This document shows, one piece after another, positions 62,269 to 64,000 of a stretch of 64,000 nucleotides of DNA (positions are counted from its first letter, which is position 1; each line of letters begins with the position of its first letter). This DNA is from Lacrimispora celerecrescens (lineage in GTDB: Bacteria > Bacillota > Clostridia > Lachnospirales > Lachnospiraceae). A program made the translations under genes and the position numbers. Location: assembly GCF_000732605.1 (NCBI RefSeq), contig NZ_JPME01000020.1:1-64000 (forward strand), given 5' to 3'. The notes under the pieces are model-generated. The model did not search any database, was not told the DNA's origin, and saw only the letters and a list, made by a program, of their open reading frames with translations.

Positions 62269-63939
62269 TCAGAATAATCCGGTGATTACTCCATCTTCAT
62301 TTACGTCAATATTATCTGCGGCCGGCTTCTTTGGAAGACCTGGCATGGTCATAATGGCTCCGGTTAAAATGACCACAAATCCAGCTCCGGCAGATACATA
62401 AGCATCTCTTACGTTAATGTCAAAGCCTTCCGGTCTCCCAAGCTTTGCCTGGTCATCGGATAAGGAATATTGTGTCTTTGCCATACACACAGGAAGGCTG
62501 CCAAAGCCCATTTCTTCAAACTTTCTTATGGCTTTTAACGCTGCCGGAGCATAGGTCACTCCAGCTGCGCCATAGATTCCTCTTGCAATTGTGGCAATCT
62601 TATTTTCCAACCCCATTTCATCTGGATAAATGGGTGCAAAATTACTTTCTTTATGTTCCAGGGTATAAAGAACTTTTTCTGCCAGCTCTATGCCGCCCTC
62701 TCCGCCTTTTTCCCATACCTGGGATAAGGCAAACTCACAGCCTCTCTCCTCACAAAACTCTTTGACAAACTGGTGTTCTGCCTCTGCGTCTGTGATAAAG
62801 GAATTTAAGGTGACAATGACCGGAACGCCGTATTTCATCATATTTTCAATGTGCTTTTCCAGATTAACAATCCCTTTTTCGAGGGCTGCCAGGTTTTCTT
62901 CCTTTAACTGGTCCTTAGGCACTCCGCCGTTGTATTTTAAGGCTCTTACGGTTGCCACCAGAACAATGGCATCGGGCTTTAATCCAGCTTTCCTGCATTT
63001 GATGTCCAGGAACTTTTCCGCGCCTAAATCCGCGCCAAACCCTGCCTCTGTCACAACAACATCAGCCAGCTTTAAGGCTGTTTTAGTTGCACGCACACTG
63101 TTACAGCCATGAGCGATGTTTGCAAAAGGTCCGCCGTGAACGATGGCACCGGTATGCTCCAGAGTTTGTATCAGGTTGGGCTTTAACGCATCCTTTAACA
63201 AAGCAGCCATAGCCCCCACTGCATTTAACTGGGCGGCAGTCACAGGCTCCCCAGCATAATTATATGCCACAATGATTCTTCCCAGCCGTTCTTTTAAATC
63301 TTCCATATCATTTGCAAGGCAAAGAATCGCCATGATTTCCGATGCAACCGTGATTACAAAGTGATCCTCTCTCACAAATCCTTCTGCTTTGGAACCAAGA
63401 CCTACCACAATGTTTCTGAGAGCACGGTCATTCATATCCAGGCAGCGTTTCCAGAGAATCTGGCGGGTATCGATTCCAAGCGCATTCCCCTGATGAATGT
63501 GATTATCCAACAGAGCTGCAAGCAGGTTATTGGCAGAGGTTATGGCATGGAAATCACCGGTAAAATGAAGATTTAAGTCTTCCATAGGCACAACCTGGGC
63601 ATATCCGCCGCCTGCCGCACCGCCTTTTATGCCAAAGCATGGTCCGAGGGAGGGTTCTCTGAGGGCGATAATCGCCTTTTTATCCAATTTCCCCAAGGCC
63701 TGCCCGAGGCCTACCGTAGTCGTGGTCTTCCCTTCTCCTGCCGGAGTAGGATTGATGGCGGTTACCAGAACCAGTTTGCCATCGGGGCGGTCTTTTACCC
63801 GCTCCCATAATTCATCCGTAAGCTTTGCCTTATACTTTCCGTAAAGTTCCAGCTCATCCTCACCGATCCCGTAGGATACAGCTACGTCTTTAATCGGATA
63901 CATTCTTGCCTCTTGTGCGATTTCGATATCTGTTTTCAT
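62269..63939 (-). CDS. fhs: Formate-tetrahydrofolate ligase
   Basis: Fhs makes 10-formyl-THF from formate, THF and ATP, feeding purines, fMet and, in acetogens, the Wood-Ljungdahl methyl branch. The 556 residues are the usual length. The P-loop is [19 protein letters not shown] (about 63-81), followed by [19 protein letters not shown] and [19 protein letters not shown] precedes the ATG. No other acetogenesis gene is nearby, so a housekeeping role is the safer reading. Confidence 0.97.
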   Translation of the reverse strand: MKTDIEIAQEARMYPIKDVAVSYGIGEDELELYGKYKAKLTDELWERVKDRPDGKLVLVTAINPTPAGEGKTTTTVGLGQALGKLDKKAIIALREPSLGPCFGIKGGAAGGGYAQVVPMEDLNLHFTGDFHAITSANNLLAALLDNHIHQGNALGIDTRQILWKRCLDMNDRALRNIVVGLGSKAEGFVREDHFVITVASEIMAILCLANDMEDLKERLGRIIVAYNYAGEPVTAAQLNAVGAMAALLKDALKPNLIQTLEHTGAIVHGGPFANIAHGCNSVRATKTALKLADVVVTEAGFGADLGAEKFLDIKCRKAGLKPDAIVLVATVRALKYNGGVPKDQLKEENLAALEKGIVNLEKHIENMMKYGVPVIVTLNSFITDAEAEHQFVKEFCEERGCEFALSQVWEKGGEGGIELAEKVLYTLEHKESNFAPIYPDEMGLENKIATIARGIYGAAGVTYAPAALKAIRKFEEMGFGSLPVCMAKTQYSLSDDQAKLGRPEGFDINVRDAYVSAGAGFVVILTGAIMTMPGLPKKPAADNIDVNEDGVITGLF

Positions 63940-64000
63940 TCTCCAATCCTCCTTCTATGTAAGTAACACAGTTCTATCATTAATAACCCTGGGAAAGTAT

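Noticed and set aside
62269-63939. Evidence for acetogenesis
   Set aside because: Fhs is widespread in anaerobes and no other Wood-Ljungdahl gene is in the window.
1-64000. CRISPR array, transposase, phage or plasmid genes
   Set aside because: No regularly spaced repeats or matching proteins were found; the region is core chromosome.

Overview
This window looks like chromosomal DNA from an endospore-forming, motile anaerobe of the Lachnospiraceae (Clostridium cluster XIVa; a Lacrimispora/Clostridium relative is my best guess). The reasons are the spore genes spoIVA, yqfC and yqfD, the stator pair motA/motB, the long form of PRPP synthetase, small Lachnospiraceae-type proteins, and gene orders typical of the Clostridia. 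No tRNA, rRNA, insertion sequence, phage or CRISPR array is visible. Every gene but prs is on the minus strand, as expected for one replichore with genes co-oriented with replication.

Layout in window order; minus-strand transcription runs from high to low coordinates. 1-470: the start of a BglG/LicT-type antiterminator gene with its own RAT/terminator leader, frameshifted in an A11 tract. 474-2283: an Lsa-type ABC-F antibiotic-resistance ATPase behind a ribosome-mediated attenuator with a two-codon leader ORF. 2335-3855: motA-motB. 3988-6944: proB, DUF896, 5-FTHF cyclo-ligase, proA. 6946-13076: two FAD oxidoreductases, a small anchored protein, a SpoVB/MurJ-like flippase and a YerB-type lipoprotein. 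13073-16535: rpsU, yqfC, yqfD, phoH, ybeY. 16571-20373: alaS, an unlisted 49-residue membrane protein, and a DUF1311 protein with a frameshifted tail. 20503-24168: rnhA, a beta-CASP RNase-like protein and spoIVA. 24259-29209: the branched-chain amino acid ABC transporter livKHMGF. 29283-33739: gpsA, plsY, der and a DUF512 radical-SAM-like protein. 33940-35118: prs, on the plus strand.

35250-42897 is the ribosome/SRP block (ylxM, ffh, rpsP, khpA, rimM, trmD, rplS, lepB, rbgA, rnhB, yraN, pgeF). 42971-46477 holds an alpha/beta hydrolase, a VOC protein, serS and a frameshifted pyridoxamine kinase; 46486-47073 is an ECF S component probably serving that kinase. 47170-59242 is the conserved priA-def-fmt-yugP-rsmB-rlmN-prpC-prkC-rsgA-rpe-thiN run, linking translation initiation, rRNA modification and Ser/Thr signalling. 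59321-63939 carries fhs-murE-murF.

The most interesting signals are regulatory: the Met-Lys-stop attenuator ahead of the ABC-F gene; the self-regulated antiterminator leader; a repeated hairpin-plus-RBS element just upstream of der, rlmN and priA; two matching sigma-E-like promoters ahead of spoIVA and yqfC; and three probable frameshifts, two in A homopolymers, which are either assembly errors or real slippage/mutation.
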